A stretch of DNA of 64,000 nucleotides from Candidatus Methylomirabilota bacterium (GTDB taxonomy: Bacteria; Methylomirabilota; Methylomirabilia; Rokubacteriales; CSP1-6): the NCBI GenBank assembly GCA_035315345.1, contig DATFYA010000003.1, positions 1-64,000 on the forward strand, given 5' to 3'. Position 1 is the first letter of the stretch. Every line of letters begins with the position of its first letter. Made by a program: the position numbers and the translations under genes. Below the pieces are notes generated by a model that had not been told where the DNA came from, did no database searches, and worked only from the letters and a program-made list of their open reading frames with translations. Positions 9,679-18,521 of this stretch are shown here, piece by piece.

Positions 9679-10662
9679 ATGAGCGATCTGCGCAAGGATC
9701 CGACCCGCGGCCGCTGGGTGCTCGTGCGGCCCGGCCTCAAGCGGCCCGCGTCGTCGGTGTGCCCGTTCTGTCCGGGCAACGAGTCCCTCACGCCGCCGGA
9801 GATCTTCGCGTATCGCAAGGAAGGCGCCCGTCCGAATGGACCGGGCTGGACGGTGCGCGTGATCCCGGAGGCGGATCCCTACTTCCGCATCGAGCAGGAG
9901 CTGGTGCGCGAGGGGGTGGGCCTGTACGATCGCATCTCCCCGCGCGGCGCTACCGAGCTGATCGTGGAAAGCCCGAGCCACGACGATACCGCGGCCACCC
10001 TCGGCGACGGGCAGTGGGAGCAGGTGCTCTGGATGTACGGCGAGCGGATCCGTGACCTCAAGCAGGATCCGAACATCCGTGACATCCTGGTGACCCGACG
10101 GCACCGCGCGCCCGGCTCGCAGATCACGCATCCCTATTCACGGCTCACCGCGATCCCGATCATCTTCGACGAGGTTCGCCGCAAGCTGCGGGAGTGCCGC
10201 GAGCACTACGAGTACAAGCGGCGCTGCGTGTACTGCGACATGATCCGCCAGGAGATCGCCGCGGGGGATCGCGTGGTCCGATTCACCGACCACTTCCTCG
10301 CGCTGTCGCCCTACGCGGCGCGATCGCCGTTCGAGACGTGGATCCTGCCCCGGCAGCACAGCTGCGTGTACGAAGGGTCGCTGACCGGCGAGGTGGTTTC
10401 CGATCTGGGCACCATCCTGGGCGGCCTCTTCCGGACCTTGGCCGGTAAGCTGGGCGATCCCGCCTTCGAGATGACCCTGTACACCGCGCCAAACCTGGCG
10501 GCCAAGATCCTGCCGGGCGAGTGGGCGACCATCGCCGACGACTATCACTGGCACATCGAGGTCTGTACCACCCCCGACCGCTCGAATGGCGTCGGCGGGA
10601 TCCACGTCAATGACACTCCCCCCGAGGACGCCGCCAAGGAGCTCCGGGAGTCCTGGATGTAG
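9679..10662 (+). CDS. GalT-like nucleotidyltransferase lacking the nucleophilic His
   Basis: A 327-residue protein of the galactose-1-phosphate uridylyltransferase/ADP-glucose phosphorylase group of the HIT superfamily. It has metal-type cysteine pairs (CPFC at 28-31 and CVYC near 183-186), a conserved C-terminal YHWHIEV with His290 and His292, and the closing GGIHVNDTPPEDAAKEL. In active family members the catalytic loop reads HPHSQ or HPHGQ, where the second His is the nucleophile. Here it reads HPYSR (residues 151-155), so the nucleophile is Tyr153 and Gln is replaced by Arg155. The fold is clear, but normal uridylyl/adenylyl transfer is doubtful. Related DUF4921/DUF4931-type proteins are an alternative family name. 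It stands alone with its own promoter. Confidence 0.8.
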   Translation: MSDLRKDPTRGRWVLVRPGLKRPASSVCPFCPGNESLTPPEIFAYRKEGARPNGPGWTVRVIPEADPYFRIEQELVREGVGLYDRISPRGATELIVESPSHDDTAATLGDGQWEQVLWMYGERIRDLKQDPNIRDILVTRRHRAPGSQITHPYSRLTAIPIIFDEVRRKLRECREHYEYKRRCVYCDMIRQEIAAGDRVVRFTDHFLALSPYAARSPFETWILPRQHSCVYEGSLTGEVVSDLGTILGGLFRTLAGKLGDPAFEMTLYTAPNLAAKILPGEWATIADDYHWHIEVCTTPDRSNGVGGIHVNDTPPEDAAKELRESWM

Positions 10663-10733
10663 GGTCGGGCCGGCTGCTCCGGTCAGACCGCGCTAAGGCC
10701 AGACGAGAGCAAGCCGATTTCACCCCTTTCGCC

Positions 10734-10762
10734 TTGACAACGGCCCGACCCGCTGGCAAACT
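10734..10762 (+). promoter_or_regulatory. Promoter of the isc operon
   Basis: A perfect -35 TTGACA (10734-10739), a 17-nt spacer and a weak -10 CAAACT (10757-10762). A strong -35 with a poor -10 is common at regulated promoters. The putative IscR operator overlaps its downstream edge. The leader to the GTG of the Rrf2 gene would be about 110 nt. Confidence 0.5.
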
Positions 10763-10779
10763 CCGACCATAGGAGTCGG
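10763..10779. promoter_or_regulatory. Putative IscR (Rrf2) type-1-like operator
   Basis: CCGAC (10763-10767), 7 nt, GTCGG (10775-10779); the symmetry extends to CTCCGAC/GTCGGAG (10761-10781). The known E. coli type-1 IscR site has the form YYGAC-N7-GTCRR, which this matches in half-site and spacing. It overlaps the -10/+1 zone of the promoter in front of the gene for an Fe-S type Rrf2 repressor, so autoregulation is likely. Confidence 0.5.
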
Positions 10780-10857
10780 AGATCCGGGGAGTCGGAGATA
10801 CGAGACTCGGATCTCGAGAGCCGGACATTACGGCAGCGGAGACGGACCACGAGTCGG
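10772..10857. repeat. Short GAGTCGG repeats in isc leader
   Basis: The 12-mer GGAGTCGGAGAT occurs at 10772-10783 and again at 10788-10799 (16-bp period). Further related copies are GACTCGG at 10804-10810 and GAGTCGG at 10851-10857. They share the GTCGG half-site of the operator, so they may be extra half-sites or part of a structured 5' leader. Confidence 0.45.
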
Positions 10858-10877
10858 CCTGAGTACAGGGGATCGAT

Positions 10878-11318
10878 GTGCTGAGATTCACGAAGCGGGC
10901 GGACTACGGACTGATGGCGATCCACTTCATCGCTTCCCACGGCGACGATGGCGCGGTGAGCGCGAAGCGAATCGCCGAGGAGTTCCACATTCCGCCCGAG
11001 CGGCTGGCCAAGATCCTTCAGCGGCTGGCGAAGAAGAAGCTGATCGCCGGCCACAACGGGCCGAAGGGCGGCTACGTGCTGACCCGGCCGGCGTCCCACA
11101 TCACCGTCGGTCAGGTGGTGCGGGCTCTCGAGGGCCCGCTGAGCGTGGTCAGCTGCATGACGCCTCACGACGACTGCCCGCAGTTCGCGCGCTGCAACTT
11201 GCGGGGGCCGGTGCAGAAGATCCAGGCCGGGATCACCCACGTGCTCGATAGCATGACGCTCGCCGAGCTGGCCGTGGAGCCCACAGCTCCAGTGACACCG
11301 CTGGTGAGCATTCACTAG
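10878..11318 (+). CDS. iscR: Rrf2-family Fe-S regulator IscR
   Basis: A 146-residue winged-helix regulator starting at GTG (the ATG two bases upstream is out of frame and stops at once). The N-terminus (MLRFTKRADYGLMAI) and the wing (GPKGGYVLTRP) are typical of Rrf2. Three cysteines, Cys93, Cys100 and Cys106 (C-x6-C-x5-C), sit where IscR binds its [2Fe-2S] cluster, so it should sense Fe-S status. E. coli IscR has C-x5-C-x5-C, so the first gap is one residue longer. It is the first gene of the isc operon and lies behind an IscR-type operator, which supports autoregulation. The next gene starts 15 nt downstream. Confidence 0.9.
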   Translation: MLRFTKRADYGLMAIHFIASHGDDGAVSAKRIAEEFHIPPERLAKILQRLAKKKLIAGHNGPKGGYVLTRPASHITVGQVVRALEGPLSVVSCMTPHDDCPQFARCNLRGPVQKIQAGITHVLDSMTLAELAVEPTAPVTPLVSIH

Positions 11319-11333
11319 GAGAGAGAAAGGGCG

Positions 11334-12560
11334 ATGGCGTTGAAGCTTCCCATCTTCATGGACAGCCAGTCCACGACCCCGGTAGACCCGCGCGTGCTCG
11401 AGGCGATGATCCCGTACTTCACGGAGAAGTTCGGCCATCCGGCGAGCCGCAACCATCCCTTCGGCTGGGAGGCGGAGGGGGGCGTGGACCAGGCCCGCGA
11501 GCAGATCGCCCGGCTGATCGGCGCCCGCGATCCGAAGGAAGTGGTGTTCACCTCGGGGGGTACCGAGGCGATCAACCTGGCGCTGAAGGGTGTGGCCGAG
11601 ATGTACCGGGAGAAGGGCAATCACATCGTCACCACCACGATCGAGCAGCGGGCCACCCTCGACGTGTGCAAGCGGCTGGAGCGGCAGGGCTTCGACGTGA
11701 CCTACGTGCCGGTCGGCCGCGACGGCCTGGTGGACGTCGAGACGGTGCGCGCGGCCCTGACTCCGAAGACCGTCCTCGTCTCGGTGATGTTCGCCAACAA
11801 TGAGATCGGGACGATCCAGCCGATCGCCGAGCTGGGCAAGCTGGCCAAGGAGAAGGGGATCCTGTTCCATACCGACGCCACTCAGGCGGTCGGCAAGATC
11901 CCGGTGGACGTCGAGGCCATGGGTGTCGACCTGCTCTCGGCCACCGCCCACATGCTCTACGGCCCCAAGGGTGTTGGCGCGCTGTACGTGCGGCGGAAGA
12001 ACCCGCGCGTGCGCCTAGCCCCCATGGTGGACGGCGGCGGTCACGAGCGCGGCATGCGATCGGGCACGGTGCCGGTCCCCCTGGCGGTCGGCTTCGGCAA
12101 GGCGGCCGAGATCGCCCGCGAGGAGATGGCGGAGGAGTCGACGCGGCTGGCCGCCCTCCGGGACCGGCTGCAGGAGCAGATCGTCTCGAAGGTGGACGAA
12201 GCCTACGTCAACGGCCACCCGACGCTGCGGCTGCCCCACAACCTGAACATCTCGTTCGCCTACGTCGAGGGCGAGTCCGTGCTCATGGGGCTCAACCGCG
12301 AAGCCGCGCTGGCCTCGGGCTCGGCCTGCACCTCGGCGACGCTCGAGCCCTCCTACGTCATCTCCGCCCTCGGGGTGGACTCGGAGCTGGCCCACTCGTC
12401 CATCCGCTTCGGGCTGCACCGGTTCACCACCGAGGAGGAGGTGGACTTCGTGGCGCGCAAGACGGTCGAGGTCATCCAGCGGCTGCGGGAGATGTCGCCG
12501 CTGTACGAGCTGGCGAAGGAAGGCGTGGACCTGAAGTCGATCCACTGGAAAGCGGAATAG
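11334..12560 (+). CDS. IscS-type cysteine desulfurase homologue lacking PLP lysine
   Basis: A 408-residue protein colinear with E. coli IscS from end to end, including the C-terminal IscU-docking tail (MSPLYELAKEGVDLKSI) and the catalytic loop SGSACTSATLEPSYV with Cys332. Two key cofactor residues are changed. The lysine that forms the Schiff base with PLP (SGHK in IscS, Lys206) is Met207 in TAHMLYGPKG. The His stacking on the PLP ring (TEHK, His104) is Gln105 in IEQR. The PLP-contacting DATQ and ANNEIG are kept. It sits between iscR and iscU, exactly where iscS belongs. The frame is intact, so it is not a decayed gene. It may be a scaffold, a sulfur acceptor or an altered enzyme. A canonical desulfurase is encoded at 17326. 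Confidence 0.88.
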   Translation: MALKLPIFMDSQSTTPVDPRVLEAMIPYFTEKFGHPASRNHPFGWEAEGGVDQAREQIARLIGARDPKEVVFTSGGTEAINLALKGVAEMYREKGNHIVTTTIEQRATLDVCKRLERQGFDVTYVPVGRDGLVDVETVRAALTPKTVLVSVMFANNEIGTIQPIAELGKLAKEKGILFHTDATQAVGKIPVDVEAMGVDLLSATAHMLYGPKGVGALYVRRKNPRVRLAPMVDGGGHERGMRSGTVPVPLAVGFGKAAEIAREEMAEESTRLAALRDRLQEQIVSKVDEAYVNGHPTLRLPHNLNISFAYVEGESVLMGLNREAALASGSACTSATLEPSYVISALGVDSELAHSSIRFGLHRFTTEEEVDFVARKTVEVIQRLREMSPLYELAKEGVDLKSIHWKAE

Positions 12561-12603
12561 CGGGCGCGAGCCCTCAGGCAATCACTCAGGAGGATGTGCG
12601 GAC

Positions 12604-13020
12604 ATGGCCTACAGCGATAAGGTAGTCGACCACTACAACAACCCGCGCAACGTGGGGTCCTTCACCAAGGACACCCCCGGGGTCGGGACGGGCCTGGTGG
12701 GCGCGCCGGAATGCGGCGACGTCATGAAGCTGCAGATCAAGGTCAATGTCGACACCGGCGTCATCGAAGACGCCAAGTTCAAGACCTTCGGCTGCGGCAG
12801 CGCCATCGCCTCCTCCAGCCTGGCCACCGAATGGCTGAAGGGCCGGACGGTGGACGAGGCGGCCAAGATCAAGAACACGGACATCGTGAGCGAACTGAAG
12901 CTGCCGCCCGTGAAGATCCACTGCTCCGTGCTGGCCGAGGACGCGATCAAGGCCGCGCTCCAGGACTACCGCGAGAAGTGGAACAAGAGCGAAGCCCCGT
13001 CCGGGCGGGACGCGTCCTAA
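12604..13020 (+). CDS. iscU: Fe-S cluster scaffold IscU
   Basis: A 138-residue scaffold protein on which new [2Fe-2S] clusters are built. It carries the three cluster cysteines Cys37 (PECGD), Cys64 (FGCGSA) and Cys107 (IHCS), plus Asp39 and His106. The HscA-binding motif LPPVK lies at 100-104. The N-terminal DHYNNPRNVGSF is the family hallmark. Length matches E. coli IscU with a slightly longer tail. A good SD (AGGAGG) precedes the ATG. It follows the IscS-like gene by 43 nt and precedes iscA by 18 nt. All features needed for sulfur acceptance and HscBA-driven release are present. Confidence 0.97.
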   Translation: MAYSDKVVDHYNNPRNVGSFTKDTPGVGTGLVGAPECGDVMKLQIKVNVDTGVIEDAKFKTFGCGSAIASSSLATEWLKGRTVDEAAKIKNTDIVSELKLPPVKIHCSVLAEDAIKAALQDYREKWNKSEAPSGRDAS

Positions 13021-13038
13021 GAGGAGGGGACCGACGCC

Positions 13039-13365
13039 ATGGCGCTCGCGATGACCGACAACGCGGTGAAACAGGTGAAGGGCCTCATCGAGGCCCAGAA
13101 GCTGGAGAACGTGTATCTCCGCATGGGGGTCAAGGGCGGAGGCTGCTCGGGCTTGTCTTATTCGCTGGAGCTCGACAACGAGATCGGGCCTCACGACAAG
13201 ACGTTCGAGATCGACGGGGTCCAGGTCGTGTGTGACAAGAAGAGCTACCTGTACCTCAACGGCACCACCCTCGACTACGTGATGCAGGGGCTGACGGGCG
13301 GCTTCACGTTCGTCAATCCCAACGCGAAATCGAGCTGTGGGTGCGGCACGTCGTTCTCGGCCTAG
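13039..13365 (+). CDS. iscA: A-type Fe-S carrier IscA
   Basis: A 108-residue HesB/IscA protein. The three metal ligands are Cys36 (GGGCSG), Cys100 and Cys102 (SCGCG near the C-terminus). A-type carriers take clusters from IscU and pass them to apoproteins, or help to make [4Fe-4S] clusters. It starts 18 nt after iscU with a GAGGGG ribosome site. A terminator-like hairpin follows its stop at once, so it may be the last gene of a shorter, more abundant iscRSUA transcript. Confidence 0.95.
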   Translation: MALAMTDNAVKQVKGLIEAQKLENVYLRMGVKGGGCSGLSYSLELDNEIGPHDKTFEIDGVQVVCDKKSYLYLNGTTLDYVMQGLTGGFTFVNPNAKSSCGCGTSFSA

Positions 13366-13387
13366 GGCCCGGATCGCGGCGGACGAC

Positions 13388-13417
13388 AACGGGCCCGGAC
13401 GGGCCCGTTCTTCTTTT
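13388..13417 (+). terminator. Terminator/attenuator between iscA and hscB
   Basis: A perfect 9-bp stem AACGGGCCC (13388-13396) and GGGCCCGTT (13401-13409) with a 4-nt loop, followed by CTTCTTTT (13410-13417). This is a good intrinsic terminator shape, placed 22 nt after the iscA stop and 12 nt before the hscB start. It would uncouple iscRSUA from hscBA-fdx-iscX by partial termination. Confidence 0.6.
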
Positions 13418-13429
13418 CAGGAGCGATCG

Positions 13430-14003
13430 GTGAGCGACTACTTCACGGTATTCGGGCTGCCCCGCAAGCTGACGGTGGACGGAGCGGCGCTGCAGCGGCG
13501 CTTCTACGAGCTGTCGCGCGAGCACCACCCCGACTTCCACCAGGGGGCGGCGCCCGAGCAACAGGCGGAGACGCTCGCGCGCTCGGCCCTGGTCAACCGC
13601 GCCTATCGGGCCCTGCGGGACCCGCTGCCGCGAGTCGAGTACCTGATCGCGCTGGAGGAGGGGCGGGAGGTTCGCGAGGGCGCGACCGACAAGCCGCGGG
13701 CGCCGCGGGAGCTGCTCCAGGAGATGCTGGAAGTCCAGGAGGCGCTCGAGGAAGCCAAGGCCGAGGGCATGAGCCCCGCGGCGGGAGAGCGCCTCCGCGA
13801 GGAGCGCGCGCGACTCGAGGCGCGCCATGCGGCCGAAGCCGACGCCATCGTCGGCCGCGCGGGGGAGTGGGACCGGCTGGTCGAAGGGGGCGGCGACCGC
13901 GAGGCGCTGCTCGAGTGGTTCAAGCAGCGTCTCGCGACTCGGGCGTACCTGCGCACCGTGATCGACGACCTGACCGAGGCGCTGGGAGAGCGCGAAGAGA
14001 GCG

Positions 14004-14026
<23 letters not shown>
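13430..14026 (+). CDS. hscB: Fe-S co-chaperone HscB (J-protein)
   Basis: A 198-residue DnaJ-type co-chaperone that delivers IscU to HscA. The GTG at 13430 is chosen because SDYFTVFGLP is the family N-terminus and CAGGAG lies just upstream; the frame stays open further upstream but would run through the terminator hairpin. The J domain has the HPD motif (REHHPDFHQG). The C-terminal half is helical and binds IscU in relatives. The last 23 nt overlap hscA, which implies coupled translation of the chaperone pair. Confidence 0.93.
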
Positions 14027-15838
<1,812 letters not shown>

Positions 15839-15839
<1 letters not shown>

Positions 15840-16162
15840 TGGCGGTGCACAAGGTCACGTTCCTGCCCCTGAACAAGACGGTCGAGGTCGACGACAGCCA
15901 GTATCCGCTCGCCGACCACGGGCGGCCGGGATCGCTGCTCGACATCGCCCTCGCCAACGATATCCATCTCGAGCACAATTGCGGCGGCAGCTGCGCGTGC
16001 ACCACCTGTCACGTGGTGGTTCGGGAAGGCGAGCAGAACCTGTCGTCCATGGAGCCGGACGAGGAGGACCGCCTCGATACCGCGGAGGGGCTCACCCTGC
16101 ACTCGCGGCTGGGCTGTCAGGCGGTGGTCCGTGGCGACGTGGTGGTGGAGATACCCAAGTAA
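15839..16162 (+). CDS. fdx: Isc-type [2Fe-2S] ferredoxin
   Basis: A 107-residue adrenodoxin-type ferredoxin. The ligands are Cys48, Cys54 and Cys57 (C-x5-C-x2-C within HNCGGSCACTTCHVVV) and Cys93; an extra Cys52 is also usual for Isc ferredoxins. EHNCGG and the acidic patch MEPDEEDRLD match Isc Fdx proteins, which give electrons for sulfur reduction during cluster assembly. Its ATG overlaps the hscA stop. It is followed by iscX after 10 nt. Confidence 0.95.
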
Positions 16163-16172
16163 AGGGGCCGAC

Positions 16173-16373
16173 ATGAAGTGGACGGACGCCGAGGACATCG
16201 CGCTGGCGCTGATGGAGGCGCACCCGGACGTGGACCCGCTCACGGTCCGCTTCACCGACATGCACAAGTGGGTGGTGGCGCTGCCCGGATTCAGCGACGA
16301 GGCCAAGAACTCCAACGAGGGGCTCCTCGAGGCCATCCAGATGAAATGGCACGAGGAGTACCAGGACCGCTGA
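16173..16373 (+). CDS. iscX: Isc accessory protein IscX
   Basis: A 66-residue acidic protein, the same length as E. coli IscX, with the family core (MKWTDAEDIALAL, TVRFTDMHKWV, SNEGLLEAIQMKW). The ATG at 16173 is chosen because it gives the family N-terminus; the frame is open 14 codons further upstream inside fdx. IscX binds IscS near the IscU/frataxin site and tunes desulfurase activity by iron level. Keeping IscX beside an IscS homologue without the PLP lysine is notable. It ends 1 nt from a convergent gene. Confidence 0.93.
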   Translation: MKWTDAEDIALALMEAHPDVDPLTVRFTDMHKWVVALPGFSDEAKNSNEGLLEAIQMKWHEEYQDR

Positions 16374-16374
16374 G

Positions 16375-16605
16375 CTACCAGGTCACCACGTGATCGTGAG
16401 CGAAGATCAGGTCGAGCAGCTCGGCGTAGTCCAGATCGCCCTCGGCGAGCCGGCGCACCGTGACGTCGGCGGCCAGCGTGGGCGCGGCGGCGCCGTCGAG
16501 CAGCACCACCGTGACGCGGGCGCCGGGCTCGCGCCGGTTGGCTTCGATCACCGACGCGGCGAGCGTGGCCGAATCGCTCTTGACCAGATGGAGGAAGCCG
16601 GCCAT
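16375..16605 (-). CDS. Small DsrH/TusB-like protein
   Basis: A 76-residue protein that I place in the DsrH/TusB group from its size and its ending DYAELLDLIFAHDHVVTW, which resembles the TusB C-terminus. It is the third gene of a minus-strand trio and overlaps the previous gene by 1 nt (TGATG style). No cysteine is present, so it cannot itself carry a persulfide. The start is rather short for TusB. It is probably a structural subunit of a TusBCD/DsrEFH-like sulfur relay complex. Confidence 0.6.
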   Translation of the reverse strand: MAGFLHLVKSDSATLAASVIEANRREPGARVTVVLLDGAAAPTLAADVTVRRLAEGDLDYAELLDLIFAHDHVVTW

Positions 16606-16958
16606 CAGAACACGAGGAACCGCGTGGCCCGGGGCACCAGTGCCGCGATCTCCTCCCGGCTCACCGAGACGACCGGGTGGCCGTCGGCATTCCAGTCGGG
16701 GTGGGTGGGCAGCGCCCCCTCCACGTGGAAGGTCACCCCGAGCTTCTTGAGCGAGGCGCGGAACTTGGCGATGTCGTCGCCGTCGATCAGATCGTCGGTG
16801 TCCTCGTCGAGCAGGTGGACCGCGGGCCCGGTGAGCACCACGTGCACCTCGTTGTCGCCGGCGACGATGCCGAGCGCGATACGCATGGCCTCGTTGGCCC
16901 GATGCGAGACGCGCGGGTCCTCGGAGATGACGACGAGGGTGGGCTGGCTCGGACTCAC
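16605..16958 (-). CDS. DsrE/DsrF-like protein without cysteine
   Basis: A 117-residue protein starting at GTG, 13 nt after the previous gene. The pattern LVVISEDPRVSHRANEAMRIALG, a conserved acidic middle and a C-terminal strand SREEIAALVPRATRFLVF fit the DsrE/DsrF/DrsE-like fold. No cysteine occurs in the sequence, so it lacks the persulfide residue of catalytic DsrE/TusD. The 1-nt overlap with the next gene indicates a hetero-oligomer with its neighbours. The family call is by fold pattern and context. Confidence 0.6.
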   Translation of the reverse strand: MSPSQPTLVVISEDPRVSHRANEAMRIALGIVAGDNEVHVVLTGPAVHLLDEDTDDLIDGDDIAKFRASLKKLGVTFHVEGALPTHPDWNADGHPVVSVSREEIAALVPRATRFLVF

Positions 16959-16971
16959 GGCCGCACGCGGG

Positions 16972-17289
16972 CTAGTTGAGCGCGATGAAGCGGTCGGTGC
17001 CGTTGATCACGTCGGTGAGCACGACCAGGCCGCAGTTGGTGGCGCGATCCGACAGAGGCAGGCGTCGCTTCTGACAGCCGTACGCGCACACGAACAGCTT
17101 GAGGCCACGCTCGGCGAGGGCCTGCAGGCGGGCGTCCTCCACCGCGGCCACCGCATCGTCGATCAGGTACAGGTACACGTCGCCGCCCGCGTCGAGCGCC
17201 GCGCGGGACAGTCCGAGCGCGGTGTCGAGATTCGGGTGATCGGGCGCGGTGGAGACCATCAGGCCCAGCTTCCGACTGGCGAGAGCCAT
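16972..17289 (-). CDS. DsrE/TusD-like sulfur relay protein
   Basis: A 105-residue DsrE-family protein, the only one of the trio with cysteines: CAYGC (about residues 68-72) and a further one in ATNCGL. In relatives the Cys in this loop carries a persulfide. The ATG at 17289 is chosen over one at 17307 because a minus-strand promoter ends 8 nt before it and no SD exists for either. It lies head-to-head with the gene for the intact cysteine desulfurase, only 36 nt away, which suggests that the desulfurase is its sulfur donor. Confidence 0.72.
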   Translation of the reverse strand: MALASRKLGLMVSTAPDHPNLDTALGLSRAALDAGGDVYLYLIDDAVAAVEDARLQALAERGLKLFVCAYGCQKRRLPLSDRATNCGLVVLTDVINGTDRFIALN

Positions 17290-17297
17290 GGCGGCGA

Positions 17298-17326
17298 AGC
17301 GTAACATCGTGAAAGGGGAGCGTCAA
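17298..17326 (-). promoter_or_regulatory. Minus-strand promoter of the DsrE-like trio
   Basis: Read on the minus strand: TTGACG (17326-17321), 17 nt, TACGCT (17303-17298), then 8 nt to the ATG at 17289. Transcription would start at or beside the ATG, again a leaderless layout. On the plus strand a TAACAT box (17302-17307) that could serve the desulfurase gene overlaps it, so the two promoters probably compete. Confidence 0.45.
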
Positions 17327-18480
17327 TGAACCGTCAAGTCTATCTCGATCACAACGCGTCCACCCCGGTGCATCCGGAGGTGGTGGACGCGATGCTGCCG
17401 TACTTCAGCGAGCGCTTCGGCAATCCGTCGAGCGTGCACGGCTTCGGCCGCGCCGCGCGCGAGGGGCTGGAGACCGCGCGGGAGCAGGTCGCCCACTTCC
17501 TGCGGGTTGGCAAGGAAGAGATCGTCTTCACCTCCGGTGGCACCGAGTCCGACAACATGGCGGTCAAGGGGGTGGCGATGGCCCGGCGCTCCGGGCACAT
17601 CATCACCAGCAAGATCGAGCACCACGCGGTGCTGCGGGCGGTGCAGAACCTCGAGACGATGGGCTTCGACGCGACCTATCTGGACGTGGACGGCTTCGGG
17701 ATGGTGGATCCCGATGCGCTGCGCCGGGCGATCCGGCCCGACACCATCCTGATCTCGATCATGCACGCCAACTCCGAGATCGGCACCGTCCAGCCCGCGC
17801 GCGAGCTGGGCGCGATCGCCCGGGAGCACAACATCCCGTTCCACATGGACGCGGTGCAGACCTTCGGCAAGGTGCCGATCGACCTCGACGCGTTCAACAT
17901 CGACATGCTCTCGTTCTCTGGTCACAAGATCTACGGGCCCAAGGGAGTCGCCGGCCTGTACATCAGAAAGGGCACCAAGATGGTGTCGGTCCAGCACGGC
18001 GGCGAGCACGAGCGCCGGCGCCGAGCCGGGACCGAGAACGTGGCCGGGATCGTGGGCTTCGGCAAGGCGGTCGAGGTTCGCGGGCGCGACATGGCCGAGG
18101 AGGCCCAGCGGCTGACCGCGCTCCGAGAGCGGCTCTGGGAGGGTCTGAGCCGCCGGGTCCCCGAGGTGCGGCTGAACGGCCATCCCACCCAGCGGGTGCC
18201 CGGCACCTGCAACGTGTGCTTCCGGCACGTGGAGTCCGAATCGATCGTTCTCGGGCTGGATCTGAAGGGCATCGGCGTGTCGGCGGGGTCGGCCTGTACC
18301 TCCGGCAACGTGGAGCCGTCGTACGTGCTGGTGGCCATGGGCGTGCCGCTCGATTGGGCGATGGGCGCGGTGCGGCATTCGCTCGGCCGCAGCACGACCG
18401 CGGAGGACATCGACTACGTGATCGAGTCCACCGAGCCGCTGGTGGCGAAGCTCCGGAGCGCCATGCCCGCGCGGGCCTGA
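17326..18480 (+). CDS. Cysteine desulfurase (NifS/IscS-like), active site intact
   Basis: A 384-residue PLP enzyme that turns cysteine into alanine and passes on the sulfur as a persulfide. All key residues are present: PLP lysine Lys201 (FSGHKIYGPKG), stacking His99 (SKIEHHAVL), DAVQ in place of DATQ, and catalytic Cys324 (SACTSGNVEPSYV). A clear SD (GGGGAG) precedes the ATG. Length and loop type fit the NifS group. It contrasts with the IscS-like protein of the isc operon, which lacks the lysine and histidine. A NifU/IscU remnant follows, so it was probably part of a nifSU-type pair. It is the likely working sulfur source for this region. Confidence 0.94.
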   Translation: MNRQVYLDHNASTPVHPEVVDAMLPYFSERFGNPSSVHGFGRAAREGLETAREQVAHFLRVGKEEIVFTSGGTESDNMAVKGVAMARRSGHIITSKIEHHAVLRAVQNLETMGFDATYLDVDGFGMVDPDALRRAIRPDTILISIMHANSEIGTVQPARELGAIAREHNIPFHMDAVQTFGKVPIDLDAFNIDMLSFSGHKIYGPKGVAGLYIRKGTKMVSVQHGGEHERRRRAGTENVAGIVGFGKAVEVRGRDMAEEAQRLTALRERLWEGLSRRVPEVRLNGHPTQRVPGTCNVCFRHVESESIVLGLDLKGIGVSAGSACTSGNVEPSYVLVAMGVPLDWAMGAVRHSLGRSTTAEDIDYVIESTEPLVAKLRSAMPARA

Positions 18481-18521
18481 GCCGGTCGGGGGGCGATGCT
18501 CGGGCCCGCGGCCGCCCGAGG

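Noticed and set aside
13337-13429. Extended N-terminus for HscB
   Set aside because: The frame is open, but it crosses the terminator hairpin and has no family similarity; GTG 13430 has an SD and the family start.
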